Source: Fulvivirga maritima (lineage in GTDB: Bacteria > Bacteroidota > Bacteroidia > Cytophagales > Cyclobacteriaceae). From it: DNA of 64,000 nucleotides. This document shows, one piece after another, positions 30,024-38,817 of this stretch. Within the stretch, counting starts at the first letter, position 1. The number at the start of each line of letters is the position of its first letter. The stretch is from the NCBI RefSeq assembly GCF_021389955.1, contig NZ_CP089980.1:4955001-5019000 (forward strand), given 5' to 3'. Under the pieces are notes generated by a model. That model was given only the letters and a program-made list of their open reading frames with translations. It searched no databases and had not been told where the DNA came from. A program made the position numbers and the translations under genes.

Positions 30024-31406
30024 TTACTGTGAAAGCACATTTTTGATCTTTTGCACCACATCGTGATCTTGTTTATACTTCTTCTTTCTCTGATAGATGA
30101 AAATAAGCAGAAAGGAAAAAACAAGCAGAACAGCAGTTACAATTAGGCCTGAAACCTTAAGGAAAATATCATGCTGACTGTTAATTCTTGACTGTTTTAC
30201 ATCACGGTAATGATTTTGAATTTCAGTATCTAGCAGAACCTGTAGCTTTTTGTAATCAAGCTGCTCTATCACTTCAGTTTTAAGTTGCTCTTGTTGTTTT
30301 TTCAGGTCTTCAATTCTGAAAATGTCATTAACATCAACTTGACTACTCACTGCGAGCTCTCTCTGAGATTTGGAGATAAGATCTAATGTGATGATAAAGA
30401 CTTCATTATAAGAATCTTTATTGGCTATAGAAACAGCTTGATTAAGAAGGTTTAAGGCCTTCCCGTGCTGCCCTTGCAATTGGTATAATTCACTTTCAAT
30501 ATTGAGGGTTTTAATTTTATGTTCGATCTCTAATGGGGTGTTTTTTTCAATTTTATGAGCTTTAACCAGCCATTTTTCAGAGTTTTTGAAATCGCCCTTA
30601 AAATTTAAGGAGTTGGCAATATTTATATATACTGCGTGCTTTTGATTGTCAGAAATGTCGTTAAACGATAATGCTTTCTCATAGTTTGATAAGGCTTTTC
30701 CGTAATTCTGTTTTAGATATTCAACATTACCGAGCTTTTTATATAACTCACTTATTTTTTCATCCTGATTCTTACTTGATTTGTTTTGACTTACAATAGC
30801 CTTTTGATAGTAATTTTCAGCTTCTTGCCAATTGTCTTTCTTATAATAACACCCTGCTATGTTAGACTGAGTCCTGGATAGATAGTCCCAATCATTAACT
30901 TGTTCGTAAAGAGAGGCCGCTTTTTGGAAATAAGATAGCGCTTGATCATACCCCTCAATGTGGAAGAAAATATCGGCTATGTTATGTATTGCATCAGCTT
31001 CCCAAAGGTATTCATTTGAGTTAGCGAATAATTCTGCCGCCTTTATATAATGACTTACAGCCTGTTGATATTTCCCACCTTCATTTAAAATAAATGCTTT
31101 GCCATATTCTCCACGAGCTTGGAAATAAATACTACCAGTTTCTTTAGCTATGGTTAGTAGCTTATCGATATGGCTTTCAGCTATTGGTATATTAGTTTTT
31201 TTGTATCTCTTATATAACTCATAATAAGCAGATATGCGACTTTTAAGCTCTAAATCATCATTTTTCAAGAGATTTTCTATTGACTGAATGTCATTCGGTA
31301 ATTCTGATGAAGCATTGATACTTTCAGGGTCAGCACATGCCATTAAAATGCTACATAGTAGAAGCAGGCAAGCGATTGCTTTAGGAGTTTTTTGTAAAAT
31401 TTTCAT
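30024..31406 (-). CDS. TPR-repeat lipoprotein with C-terminal membrane segment
   Basis: A 460-residue protein from the ATG at 31406, chosen because it puts a lipoprotein signal directly at the N-terminus (hydrophobic stretch then LMAC lipobox); an in-frame ATG eight codons earlier would not. Residues about 85-340 hold tetratricopeptide repeats (for example AVSHYIKAAELFANS, ALSYFQKAASLYEQ, ALSNYEKALSF). A helical region follows, then a membrane segment (LIVTAVLLVFSFLLIFIYQRKKK) and a short basic tail. The layout resembles sensor-like TPR proteins of Bacteroidota that normally carry a DNA-binding or kinase domain after the membrane span; here the output domain is absent. Function unknown. Confidence 0.75.
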   Translation of the reverse strand: MKILQKTPKAIACLLLLCSILMACADPESINASSELPNDIQSIENLLKNDDLELKSRISAYYELYKRYKKTNIPIAESHIDKLLTIAKETGSIYFQARGEYGKAFILNEGGKYQQAVSHYIKAAELFANSNEYLWEADAIHNIADIFFHIEGYDQALSYFQKAASLYEQVNDWDYLSRTQSNIAGCYYKKDNWQEAENYYQKAIVSQNKSSKNQDEKISELYKKLGNVEYLKQNYGKALSNYEKALSFNDISDNQKHAVYINIANSLNFKGDFKNSEKWLVKAHKIEKNTPLEIEHKIKTLNIESELYQLQGQHGKALNLLNQAVSIANKDSYNEVFIITLDLISKSQRELAVSSQVDVNDIFRIEDLKKQQEQLKTEVIEQLDYKKLQVLLDTEIQNHYRDVKQSRINSQHDIFLKVSGLIVTAVLLVFSFLLIFIYQRKKKYKQDHDVVQKIKNVLSQ

Positions 31407-31485
31407 TGGGTATAGGTTGGTTGATGTCAATAAATGTTAAATAACTAACATGTGTATCATATGGTATAATGTTAAAATTTCTTAT

Positions 31486-31638
31486 TTAATCTCTTTCTCC
31501 GTGAGGTTCACTTCCGACTCCTTCAGGTTCAGTAGGTAATTCTTTTTTATGAATTTCTTCATAAGGGTCACTACAGGCTGACAATGAAAAAAAGCCGATT
31601 AATAAAGCCGCAAATGAAATTATTTTTAGAATTCTCAT
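31486..31638 (-). CDS. Small putative lipoprotein
   Basis: A 50-residue frame with ATG at 31638 and stop TAA at 31486. It has a clean lipoprotein signal, MRILKIISFAALLIGFF then LSAC (Cys22), followed by a short acidic tail rich in Pro, Glu and His (ELPTEPEGVGSEPHGERD). It lies 79 bases upstream of the TPR lipoprotein on the same strand and may be co-transcribed with it. No family recognised. Supported by the signal structure rather than by homology. Confidence 0.6.
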   Translation of the reverse strand: MRILKIISFAALLIGFFSLSACSDPYEEIHKKELPTEPEGVGSEPHGERD

Positions 31639-31861
31639 AGTATAGAAGTTACTTGATTAACGTTCATTAGTACAATATATCATTATATTGTTATTTAAAG
31701 AAATGTTTAAATACTGAAGGAGAGAAGGTGCTGTAAACTGCCTTATTAATTTAACATGTATTCAATAAATATGTCATTTCTTTAATAAATCTTGCATATC
31801 AATTATTAAAGGGGGGCTGGTACTAATTCCTATAAATCAATAGAAAGTATCTTGGTATGGA

Positions 31862-32599
31862 CTAAAAAACTAATTCCTCGTATATAAATTGACCCCTTGT
31901 CTCAGGAATATTGCCTAAATAATTCTTACCTCGCAATTTTTGTACAGTGTGCCATTGCATTTGGCTTTCATCAAAGGGTTGTATTAGTTCTTCTATATGC
32001 TTTTGGTCGAGAGGATCATTCACAGATTGTAACCAAGCTCTTTCTAGTCCTTTGGGTAGGATGGCAGGCATGCGTTGGTTTTCTATTGCCTTGGGGTTAT
32101 TGTGAATTTTAGCCATTATAGGGTTAGCAGCGGTGGTAACAATGGAGCAGGTATATAATCCTTGCCACTCTTCCCAGAGCCCGGCAAATGACAGAGGTTC
32201 TCCGTTTTTAAGGCTTATATAAAAAGGGTAGGCATGTCCATTAAAGTGATGATGCTCATAAAATCCGTCCGCTATTATTAGGCAACGTTTGTTTTTAGCT
32301 GAGCTCCTAAAGCTGTTCTTTTCAAAAATAGTTTCTCCTCTGGCGTTAAGCGTATTATTACTCATTTTGGTAGCGGAAGAGGCATCTTTTACCCATTTTG
32401 GGATCAAGCCCCATTGAAATAGCTTTACCTGATGAGGTTCAGTATTAATAATCACTGGTAAGTCAGGGTGGCTAAAGCCGGATGTATGATAAATAGGAGG
32501 GCCTTTGCGTGTTATTTCATCTATGCTGTTAGTGGAAACACCATAATAGGATGCATATTTCTTAGCCTTGAAGGTGAGTGTGCTAATATCGTAACACAT
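31862..32599 (-). CDS. SRAP domain protein (HMCES/YedK-like abasic-site DNA-protein crosslinker)
   Basis: A 245-residue protein starting MCYD, where Cys2 becomes the N-terminal thiol that bonds abasic sites in single-stranded DNA. Other SRAP landmarks are present: WGLIPKWVKD, the NARGET block, ADGFYEHHH with the catalytic Glu, SFAGLWEEW, and the histidine-containing IHNNPKAIENQRMPAIL region. The family protects abasic lesions during replication. It stands alone, with AT-rich intergenic DNA on both sides. Length is within the usual 220-250 range. Confidence 0.9.
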   Translation of the reverse strand: MCYDISTLTFKAKKYASYYGVSTNSIDEITRKGPPIYHTSGFSHPDLPVIINTEPHQVKLFQWGLIPKWVKDASSATKMSNNTLNARGETIFEKNSFRSSAKNKRCLIIADGFYEHHHFNGHAYPFYISLKNGEPLSFAGLWEEWQGLYTCSIVTTAANPIMAKIHNNPKAIENQRMPAILPKGLERAWLQSVNDPLDQKHIEELIQPFDESQMQWHTVQKLRGKNYLGNIPETRGQFIYEELVF

Positions 32600-32827
32600 A
32601 ATTTAGGACTATTTATATTTGGCAAATTTGGGCAGATGGATTAATTGTCTTGCTAGCGTTAACTTTAATGATAAAGCATAAGCCTATGAGCAGCTAAAAT
32701 AATCTTATTTTGTTTTGTCTATTTGAAAATACGCAAATAGCTATTAACTAACAAGTTATGGTGATTAGAAGAGTGAGAAATTCTTTTTTTAATATTAATG
32801 AAACGGATATTGACTTTTTTGATTTGG

Positions 32828-33181
32828 TTATAGAGCTAATGCTTTTTTTTTAATATGCGCGCCAGCAGCATGAGCCAGTTCAGGAAAATTTTCAAACAAA
32901 GTTCTGAATAACTGAATGTCTTTGAAGGATACTTGAAAATCATCACCATCCGTATCTGTCCATTCAAAAGTGATTTTAATTTTACTAATAGCCAGTGGTC
33001 TCCTAAGCTTTTTGCCAAATTTGATATCATCAAGAGGGACTTTACCATCATCACATTTTTGAGGAGGGTAATGATTTAGTTGAAAATACTTTACCTTACC
33101 CCGATAGAAAACTTTGAGGTAGTGACATTTACCACAAAATACATCTTCTCTAATCTTATAAAACCCCGCCTCTAACTTCAT
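32828..33181 (-). CDS. Hypothetical protein with an N-terminal CxxC
   Basis: A 117-residue cytoplasmic protein. It has Cys16 and Cys19 (FCGKCHYLK) and a further Cys near residue 43, so a metal site is possible but incomplete. The middle is beta-rich and charged (ITFEWTDTDGDDFQVSFKDIQLF). The C-terminal end is helical. No family recognised. It is the last gene before the repeat-rich accessory region. Confidence 0.55.
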   Translation of the reverse strand: MKLEAGFYKIREDVFCGKCHYLKVFYRGKVKYFQLNHYPPQKCDDGKVPLDDIKFGKKLRRPLAISKIKITFEWTDTDGDDFQVSFKDIQLFRTLFENFPELAHAAGAHIKKKALAL

Positions 33182-33284
33182 TTAACAAAATTAGCAAATA
33201 CTAAATAAATTAGCAATTGTAAATAAAATGGTTAGTTAAATTCAGAAAATAGAAGAAGGGCTCCATAAAAATGAATTTATAAAA

Positions 33285-33398
33285 CCGTCAGGTAGGATCT
33301 TCCGCTCACTGAAGCATTTCATAGAGAGGAACTGCCACTAAGGACTAGATAAAGGCCTATTTTTCAATCCTATTTCACCTCGCGACGGTCCAGCAAGA
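33285..33398. repeat. Approximately 110-base dispersed repeat, copy 1
   Basis: Imperfect direct copy of 35347-35460. Shared landmarks in order are TCTTCCGC, GCATTTCATA, TGCCACTAAGGACT, TTTCACCTC, CGACGG and CAGCAAGATAA. The left terminus TCTTGCTG seen in copy 2 is diverged here. The two copies flank the IS110 element. Confidence 0.7.
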
Positions 33399-33420
33399 TA
33401 ACGTACTTACAATACAACTG

Positions 33421-33540
33421 GTCATTGCGAATGTAGCGAAGCGTAGTGAAGCAATCTCGAAGTTGCCTTTGCAGACCAGAGTAGTCCGCCTTCCATAGCT
33501 TCAAGATTACTTCGTCGTATCTTCCTCGTAATTACCAGGT
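33421..33540. repeat. Palindromic GTCATTGCGA-type dispersed repeat
   Basis: The stretch starts with TGGTCATTGCGAATGTAGCG and AAGCAATCTCGAAG and returns as CTTCAAGATTACTTCG and CCTCGTAATTACCA, forming a long imperfect inverted repeat with a spacer of about 50 bases. This matches a small non-coding palindromic repeat type common in Bacteroidota genomes (GTCATTGCGAGG.../...CCTCGCAATGAC), here with decayed arms. It codes for nothing recognisable. Confidence 0.65.
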
Positions 33541-33600
33541 AGGGAAGGTGACGATGCCACTCATAGAGTCGGCTTGGATTTAAATGCACCAATAGATGTG

Positions 33601-33872
33601 ACATAATCTACTCTGCTCCCTAAAATCCGGGGTCATGTCGAGACCTAACATTTGTTTCAACCGCACAAAAGAAATGACGTTAAGAATAGAAGTGGCCTGT
33701 ACAATATAGCCGAACCTGGTATAGTGCAATTTGCCTGTTGTCGAGCATGGTTGGATAGAAAGGAGTCACAAAGTATGGTACTTCCTTGTTTTTATAGGAA
33801 TGTCCGATTGGTAGTCTGTCGTGTACAATATTTCATCCTACAGGTCTTTGTTTAACTTTTAGAAAATTAGTC
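33601..33872 (+). other. Non-coding left end of the IS110 element; candidate bridge-RNA region
   Basis: A gene-free stretch of about 270 bases directly before the IS110 recombinase start. In the IS110 group such left ends encode a structured bridge RNA that pairs with target and donor DNA (established for IS621 relatives). Short GTACAATAT direct repeats (near 33698 and 33822) are seen, but no fold can be proven by eye. Confidence 0.35.
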
Positions 33873-35192
33873 ATGAAAAAGATGAGAGCAAATGCTGCAG
33901 GCATAGATATAGGAGCCAAGCACATTTTCGTATCCGTGGAAAACAAGGATGTTCGTGTTTTTGAGACTTTCACTGAAAGTTTTAAAGAGGCATCGTGTTA
34001 TTTATTATCAGAGGGGATCGAGACAGTGGCCATGGAAGCCACCGGCGTTTACTGGATCATCCTTTATGAAATCCTAGAATCAGCAGGTTTAGATGTCTGG
34101 TTAGTAGATTGCCGGCAGACAAGGCAAGTACCAGGTCGAAAGACTGATGTAAAGGACTGTCAATGGATTCAGCAACTCCATAGTCATGGTTTATTGAATC
34201 GCTGTTTTGTTCCCGATGCACAAGTGAAGGAAGTTCGTGCTTACCAGCGGTTGCGAGAAGATCATCTCAGAACAGCCTCTATGCATGTAAACCACATGCA
34301 AAAGGCACTAATAGAGATGAACATCCGGCTCAAAGAAGTGCTCAGTCAGATACATGGCGCCAGTGGTCTGGCGATCATAGAAGCCATCCTGGCAGGGGAA
34401 CGTGATGCCCAAAAGCTCTTATCCCTGTGCCATAGCAGTATTAGAGAAAAGAAAGCCTCTCAAGTCATCAAGGCACTTTCAGGCTATTATACCGAGTCAG
34501 GGTTATTTGCTTTGGGACAGGCATACGGTGGTTACAAATTTTATAAACAACAAATACTGGCATGTGACCAAAAACTGGAGGAAGTCATGAAGCGGTTCAA
34601 TAACTACGATTCAGATATGGAAAGCAAAAATGAAATAGATTCTGTCAAAGATCGAAAACCTGTTAGACATAATAAACCTGATATAGACCACTTAGGAGGA
34701 CACCTGCTGAAAATCTTTTCAGGCAAAGATGCTACGTGTTTGCCGGGTATTACCGATTATACCTGGCTACAATTGTATTCTGAAATAGGCATGGAACTTT
34801 GTAAGTGGCCCAGTGAGAAACATTTCACTTCATGGCTAGGATTATCTCCAGGTCAACACCAGTCTGGCAAGAAAAATAAAACCAGAAACAGAAAGTACAG
34901 GCCAAAGGCAGGACAAATATTCAGACAAATAGCCCAAAGTTTAATAGAAAGCAAAAAGATAGCACTGGGAGCTTTTGGGCGTAGATTGAAAAGCAAAAGA
35001 GGTCCAGGCATAGCCACTAAAGCTACCGCCCGAAAACTGGCCGTACTCTACTGGCGGCTTATGGTAAAAGGGCTTGATTACACAGAACGGGGCATCAAAG
35101 CATATGAAGAAAAAATGCAGCTCCATAGGGAAAGATGGCTAGTAAAAACAGCTAAAGAATTAGGTTATGAGCTTAAACAAATACCTATTTAG
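33873..35192 (+). CDS. IS110-family DEDD recombinase/transposase
   Basis: A 439-residue protein. The N-terminal RuvC-like DEDD domain (about 1-165) shows GIDIGAKHIF (first Asp), VAMEATGVYW (Glu), and GRKTDVKDCQWI (last acidic pair). A coiled, charged middle follows. The C-terminal Transposase_20-type domain (about 290-400) has LPGITDYTWLQLYSEIG with a candidate catalytic Ser, and SWLGLSPGQHQSGKKNKTRNR. The frame is intact. The enzyme should integrate the element site-specifically under bridge-RNA guidance. It lies between two copies of a 110-base repeat at the left edge of the accessory region. Confidence 0.9.
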   Translation: MKKMRANAAGIDIGAKHIFVSVENKDVRVFETFTESFKEASCYLLSEGIETVAMEATGVYWIILYEILESAGLDVWLVDCRQTRQVPGRKTDVKDCQWIQQLHSHGLLNRCFVPDAQVKEVRAYQRLREDHLRTASMHVNHMQKALIEMNIRLKEVLSQIHGASGLAIIEAILAGERDAQKLLSLCHSSIREKKASQVIKALSGYYTESGLFALGQAYGGYKFYKQQILACDQKLEEVMKRFNNYDSDMESKNEIDSVKDRKPVRHNKPDIDHLGGHLLKIFSGKDATCLPGITDYTWLQLYSEIGMELCKWPSEKHFTSWLGLSPGQHQSGKKNKTRNRKYRPKAGQIFRQIAQSLIESKKIALGAFGRRLKSKRGPGIATKATARKLAVLYWRLMVKGLDYTERGIKAYEEKMQLHRERWLVKTAKELGYELKQIPI

Positions 35193-35304
35193 TGTATTAC
35201 GTCATTGGTACGAAAGGAGACATCTATGTATTCATCTAGGATAGGCTTTTCAAATATCTGCAGGCTTTATGAAGCCACTGTCTACATTCCATAGCTTGTG
35301 TTCT

Positions 35305-35334
35305 TTACTTTTTTGCAATCGATCAAAAAAGTAA
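35305..35334. other. A/T-armed hairpin, terminator-like in both directions
   Basis: TTACTTTTTTG (35305-35315) pairs perfectly with CAAAAAAGTAA (35324-35334) around an eight-base loop. The T-run arms could end transcription from either side. It sits between the IS110 gene and repeat copy 2. Confidence 0.55.
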
Positions 35335-35346
35335 CAAAAAAATCTT

Positions 35347-35460
35347 TCTTGCTGTGAGGTCTTCCGCCCACAGGTGCATTTCATATAAATGAATTGCCAC
35401 TAAGGACTTGAGAATAGCCTGTTTTCCAAACCTCTTTCACCTCACGACGGTACAGCAAGA
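35347..35460. repeat. Approximately 110-base dispersed repeat, copy 2, with terminal inverted repeats
   Basis: The stretch starts TCTTGCTGTGAGGT and ends ACCTCACGACGG-TACAGCAAGA, so its ends are inverted repeats (TCTTGCTG with CAGCAAGA, and TGAGGT with ACCTCA). It matches 33285-33398 over its length. The size, terminal repeats and lack of coding potential resemble a MITE-like non-autonomous element. Confidence 0.65.
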
Positions 35461-35591
35461 TAAAACCACTACCGAGTCACGCTGAACACGTCAAAGGGTA
35501 GACGGTAAATATTTCTTTCGAAACCTTCCTGTCAAAGACCCGGTGCTAGCACCAAAGTAATTTACTTTAAAGGCCCAGGAAAAAAGAAAAG

Positions 35592-36119
35592 TTGCCAGAA
35601 GTATTATCTCAAAATGAAGTAAAACGAATGATAGCAGCAATGAGCAACCTGAAGCACAAGTGCATCATTAGTTTACTTTACTCGGCTGGGCTAAGAAGGA
35701 GCGAACTCTTAAACTTAAAAATATCGGATATTGACAGTGAACGGATGCAGATAAGAATAGAAAACGCAAAAGGCGGAAAAGACCGTTATACTCTTCTAGG
35801 AAAGAATGTCTTAGAAGATCTAAGACAGTATTATAAGAAATGGAGGCCTCAGCACTATTTAATAGAAGGGCAGAATGGCGGACCATATAGTGGAAAAAGT
35901 GTGGTCAATGTGGTGAAAGAGGCGGCTAGGAGAGCGAAAATACAGAAAAATGTAGTTCCTCATATGTTACGGCATAGCTTTGCCACGCATTTATTAGAAG
36001 ATGGCGTAAACTTAAGGCAAATACAGTTGCTCCTGGGGCATAACTCAACCAAGACCACAGAGGTATACACACATATAGCTAACACCTCTATGAAATTAAT
36101 CAGAAATCCTTTAGATTGA
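35592..36119 (+). pseudogene. Tyrosine recombinase catalytic domain, N-terminal DNA-binding domain missing
   Basis: About 175 residues covering only the catalytic half of a tyrosine recombinase: the first Arg in SAGLRRSELLNL, Lys in GGKDRYTLL, HMLRHSFATH (His-x-x-Arg), LLGHNSTKTTEVYTH with the second His and the nucleophilic Tyr, and a C-terminal IRNPLD. An in-frame stop (35568-35570) lies just upstream and no core-binding SAM-like domain is found in any frame before it. It starts with TTG, if it is translated at all. The catalytic set is complete, but without the arm/core-binding domain it is unlikely to work alone. The ending resembles integrases that sit next to gene-cassette arrays. Confidence 0.7.
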
Positions 36120-36202
36120 ACCCATAATAAAAATAAGGGAATGTGTTTCCCTTACACGGATGTTGGCTGTAATTTGAACTAAAATCTAGAAAATAAAAGA
36201 AA

Positions 36203-36739
36203 TTGAAGAGAATTGAATACAAAAGAAATGACGAAAACCTGAAAAAAGATTTCGTTCGTGCGGGAAAACTTCTGCAAGATTTTAATTCGGCAAACTATGA
36301 GAACGAACAGCTGAAAACGGAAATATTGACCGAGCTTTTCGGAACTGTAGGAAACGGAATTTCAGTCGAACACAATTTTCATTGCGACTTAGGTTACAAT
36401 ATTCACGTTGGCAAGAATTTTTACGCAGGATTTAATTGTACTATTTTGGATATGGCGGAAGTAAAAATTGGCGACAATTGCCTAATCGCACCGAATGTTG
36501 GAATTTACACGGCAGGACACAATATAAGCCCGGTTGACCGACACAAAACTGGATTTGCAAAACCTATAATAATTGGAAACAATGTGTGGATTGGTGGACA
36601 TTCTGTAATAATTGGTGGAGTGGAAATTGGAGATAATTCAATTATTGCTTCAGGTTCTGTTGTGACAAAAGACGTTCCAGAAAATACAATTTTTGCAGGT
36701 AATCCAGCAAAAAAACTGAAAGATATAGAAGTTGATTAA
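36203..36739 (+). CDS. Hexapeptide-repeat acetyltransferase (maltose/galactoside O-acetyltransferase-like), possibly 5'-truncated
   Basis: A 178-residue frame starting at TTG 36203. The left-handed beta-helix runs from about residue 55 to 175 with CDLGYNIHVGKNFYAGFNC, a TAGHNISP loop with the catalytic His, GNNVWIGGHSVIIGGVEIGDNSIIASGSVV and GNPAKKLKDI. Relatives usually begin about 15-20 residues earlier with a MTEKEKMxxGE-like segment that is absent here, and a stop codon is only nine bases upstream. So this is either a TTG-started short form or a gene that lost its start. Base and codon use (AAT, ATT and GGA-rich) differ from the core genes, which suggests transfer. It lies between a broken recombinase and a group II intron. 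Confidence 0.75.
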   Translation: MKRIEYKRNDENLKKDFVRAGKLLQDFNSANYENEQLKTEILTELFGTVGNGISVEHNFHCDLGYNIHVGKNFYAGFNCTILDMAEVKIGDNCLIAPNVGIYTAGHNISPVDRHKTGFAKPIIIGNNVWIGGHSVIIGGVEIGDNSIIASGSVVTKDVPENTIFAGNPAKKLKDIEVD

Positions 36740-36755
36740 TAAAAAACTACAGCCA

Positions 36756-38612
36756 ATCGTGTAGACGGCCGTGAGCCATAAGCTCACGGTGCGCCTCACA
36801 CACCACCCGGCGTACGGTTCTCGTACCGGGAGGTTCATTGAATCTCTGGTTGAAGTTTTAGGTAATAATCCAGCATATACTTTGATACCCTTTCTTTCTT
36901 AGTCGTGATATGGTGATAGTAGTTCTCAGTATGGGGCTTTGAGCTACTGCCCATCCACCCATTCTGGTTCTACTCCAAGCGTAAGCTTGTCCCTGTTTCA
37001 CTCCTAATCGGATGAGGTTTTTGCGTTTCCGCTCCAGCTTTTTCCAGTCGTGCCAAATACAGTATCTCAGCCTGTTGCGAAGCCATTCGTCAAGCTCCTT
37101 CACCTTGGCCTGTATACTAGTCAACCGGTAGTGTTGTAGCCATCCGGTGAATACTTGCTTTATTTTGACTAATCTTTCAGCTAAGCTGTAAGGTTTGGTC
37201 TTTTTGGAACAAGCCTTGAGCTTACGTTTCAGGGTTTCCCACCCTGACTTATTGACTACCATTTGGTACTTACCTTTCTCTCCCTTTTTGTAGGTAGGCA
37301 CAAAGGCATACCCTAAAATTTTGAAGTTATGAGGCCTGCATATGCTACTCTTTTCTCGGTTTATAGGTAATGCTAGCTTATATTTTAAGAACATATACAC
37401 TAAATTACCTGCTTTTCGAGCTTCCGTTTTTGACTTGGTATAAATACTAAAGTCATCGGCGTATCGAACGTATTTGAGTCCTCTTTTCTTCAGGTATTTG
37501 TCCAGTACATCCAACATAATATTAGACAGAAGAGGACTTAAAGGGCTACCTTGTGGCATTCCTTTCCTGCGCTTATACAACTTTCCCTTAATAAGGATCG
37601 GTGCACGTAGCCATTTGCGGATTAGCCATAGGGTAGTAGGGCATTTAACTTTGTGGTAGATAAGTTGTAAGAGTTTATGATGGCTTACTTCATCGAAAAA
37701 TCCTTTCAAGTCGATATCTACAATATCCTGATATCCATGGTTGATGTATTTTCTGGCTTGTAGTACGGCTTGTTGCAGGTTTTTCTTCGGCCTAAATCCA
37801 TAGCTGTAGGGTTCAAACTGTAGTTCAAACCTTTTGGCTAATTGTTGGCTAACGGCTTGTTGCAGCCATCGGTCTGTTACGGTAGGTATCCCCAGCATTC
37901 TGTTTTTACCATTTCCTTTGGGTATTGTTACCCCTTTGATAGCATTAGGTACATATTTCCCCTGTAGAGTGCTCATGAGAATGTCTGTTTGATGAGCATC
38001 AAGGTATTCTTTCAGCTCATTAACAGTCATGCCATCCACACCTGCAGCTCCTTTATTAAGCACCACCTTTCGTTGTGCTTTGTAGAGATTTTTGGGTTGT
38101 AGAATTTCTGCTATCATTTACTTTTTTTTTCCTTCTGTCTGCTTAAGAAAAGGCTATACTGACTCAAAGACCAGTATTCCTAATCGAATTAGGACACGAT
38201 TCAATGTTTAGTCCTTCGTCATCTGGTGAGTCCTCCTTGTTTTCAAGGCTCGTTACCAATAATTACTATGACCTCTGCTGACTTCTTCCCTCATTCTCGA
38301 TGGTGGAAGACCTCCCTCGGTAAGGTGAATATCCTTGTGTCTATCGCTGCCACATCTACTATTTCAGCACTAGCCTCTTTCGAGGGGTTGGACTTCGGCA
38401 GCATGTGTTACCTCATCCGGCCTCATAGCCTCTGTATGTGGTTCATGTTCTTCAGTACAGACACCGCAGTCTGGCTTACTTCAGTTCTAACCTCACGGTT
38501 AACAACCTTGCCACTTGCTTCGCTTCCAGGCACGACCCCAGCGCGTAAAGGAATTTCACCCCTTGGAACACTCAAATTCTTGAGTTATATTCACCATTCA
38601 AGGCACACACAC
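36756..38612 (-). mobile_element. Group II intron (approximate ends)
   Basis: The intron is on the - strand, about 1.86 kb. Its 5' end is in the GTGTGTGTGCC repeat (38602-38612), matching the GTGYG start rule, though the exact GT is ambiguous. Its 3' end is placed at ACGAT (36756-36760 on +). Just inside, the domain V-like hairpin pairs CCCGGTACG... with CGTACGCCGGG (36808-36833 region), and a domain VI-like hairpin CCGTGAGC/GCTCACGG follows. The maturase ORF is at 36858-38117. Joining the flanks gives CAGCCA-AAGGCAAGCAGCA-TGGCTG, so the intron sits inside an inverted repeat next to the acetyltransferase gene. Confidence 0.8.
36858..38117 (-). CDS. ltrA: Group II intron reverse transcriptase/maturase
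   Basis: A 419-residue intron-encoded protein. The reverse transcriptase domain spans about 20-260, with GVDGMTV, GFRPKKNLQQAV, the palm motif MPQGSPLSPLLSN and the catalytic YADD (YVRYADDF). A maturase X/GIIM domain follows (about 290-390, WLQHYRL). The protein ends without an HNH endonuclease domain, so it belongs to the endonuclease-free type, which usually inserts at structured or single-stranded sites. It helps splice and retrotranspose its own intron. The frame is intact. Confidence 0.92.
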   Translation of the reverse strand: MIAEILQPKNLYKAQRKVVLNKGAAGVDGMTVNELKEYLDAHQTDILMSTLQGKYVPNAIKGVTIPKGNGKNRMLGIPTVTDRWLQQAVSQQLAKRFELQFEPYSYGFRPKKNLQQAVLQARKYINHGYQDIVDIDLKGFFDEVSHHKLLQLIYHKVKCPTTLWLIRKWLRAPILIKGKLYKRRKGMPQGSPLSPLLSNIMLDVLDKYLKKRGLKYVRYADDFSIYTKSKTEARKAGNLVYMFLKYKLALPINREKSSICRPHNFKILGYAFVPTYKKGEKGKYQMVVNKSGWETLKRKLKACSKKTKPYSLAERLVKIKQVFTGWLQHYRLTSIQAKVKELDEWLRNRLRYCIWHDWKKLERKRKNLIRLGVKQGQAYAWSRTRMGGWAVAQSPILRTTITISRLRKKGYQSICWIIT

Positions 38613-38817
38613 AAGGCAAGCAGCATGGCTGATTGAGATAGAAATTAAAACATTTTGGGAAGCAAGTAACTAATATGCTAACTCGGATGGAAAATGCGCC
38701 AAAGCCGCCACGCTGCCTGCCCCAACCGTTGGTAAACATTTGAAAAAAAAATAAAACTAAACTGTAACATTTTACTTGGTATTGTATCTAAAGGATATAA
38801 ATACAAAAAATTAAAAA

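Larger units (their letters stand above)
33600..35300 (+). mobile_element. IS110-family insertion sequence (limits approximate)
   Basis: The element is inferred from its transposase at 33873-35192. Members of this family lack conventional terminal inverted repeats, so the exact ends cannot be set by eye. About 270 gene-free bases lie upstream of the ORF and about 110-150 downstream before other repeats begin, which fits the non-coding ends of the family. Confidence 0.6.

Noticed and set aside
36120-36202. Short GTTGGCTGTAA stretch read as a full attC site
   Set aside because: Only one half-site is visible and its core does not fit GTTRRRY, so it is only mentioned as part of the tentative cassette idea.
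38226-38636. A 136-codon + strand frame inside the group II intron
   Set aside because: It is antisense to the structured 5' domains of the intron RNA and has no protein-like features.
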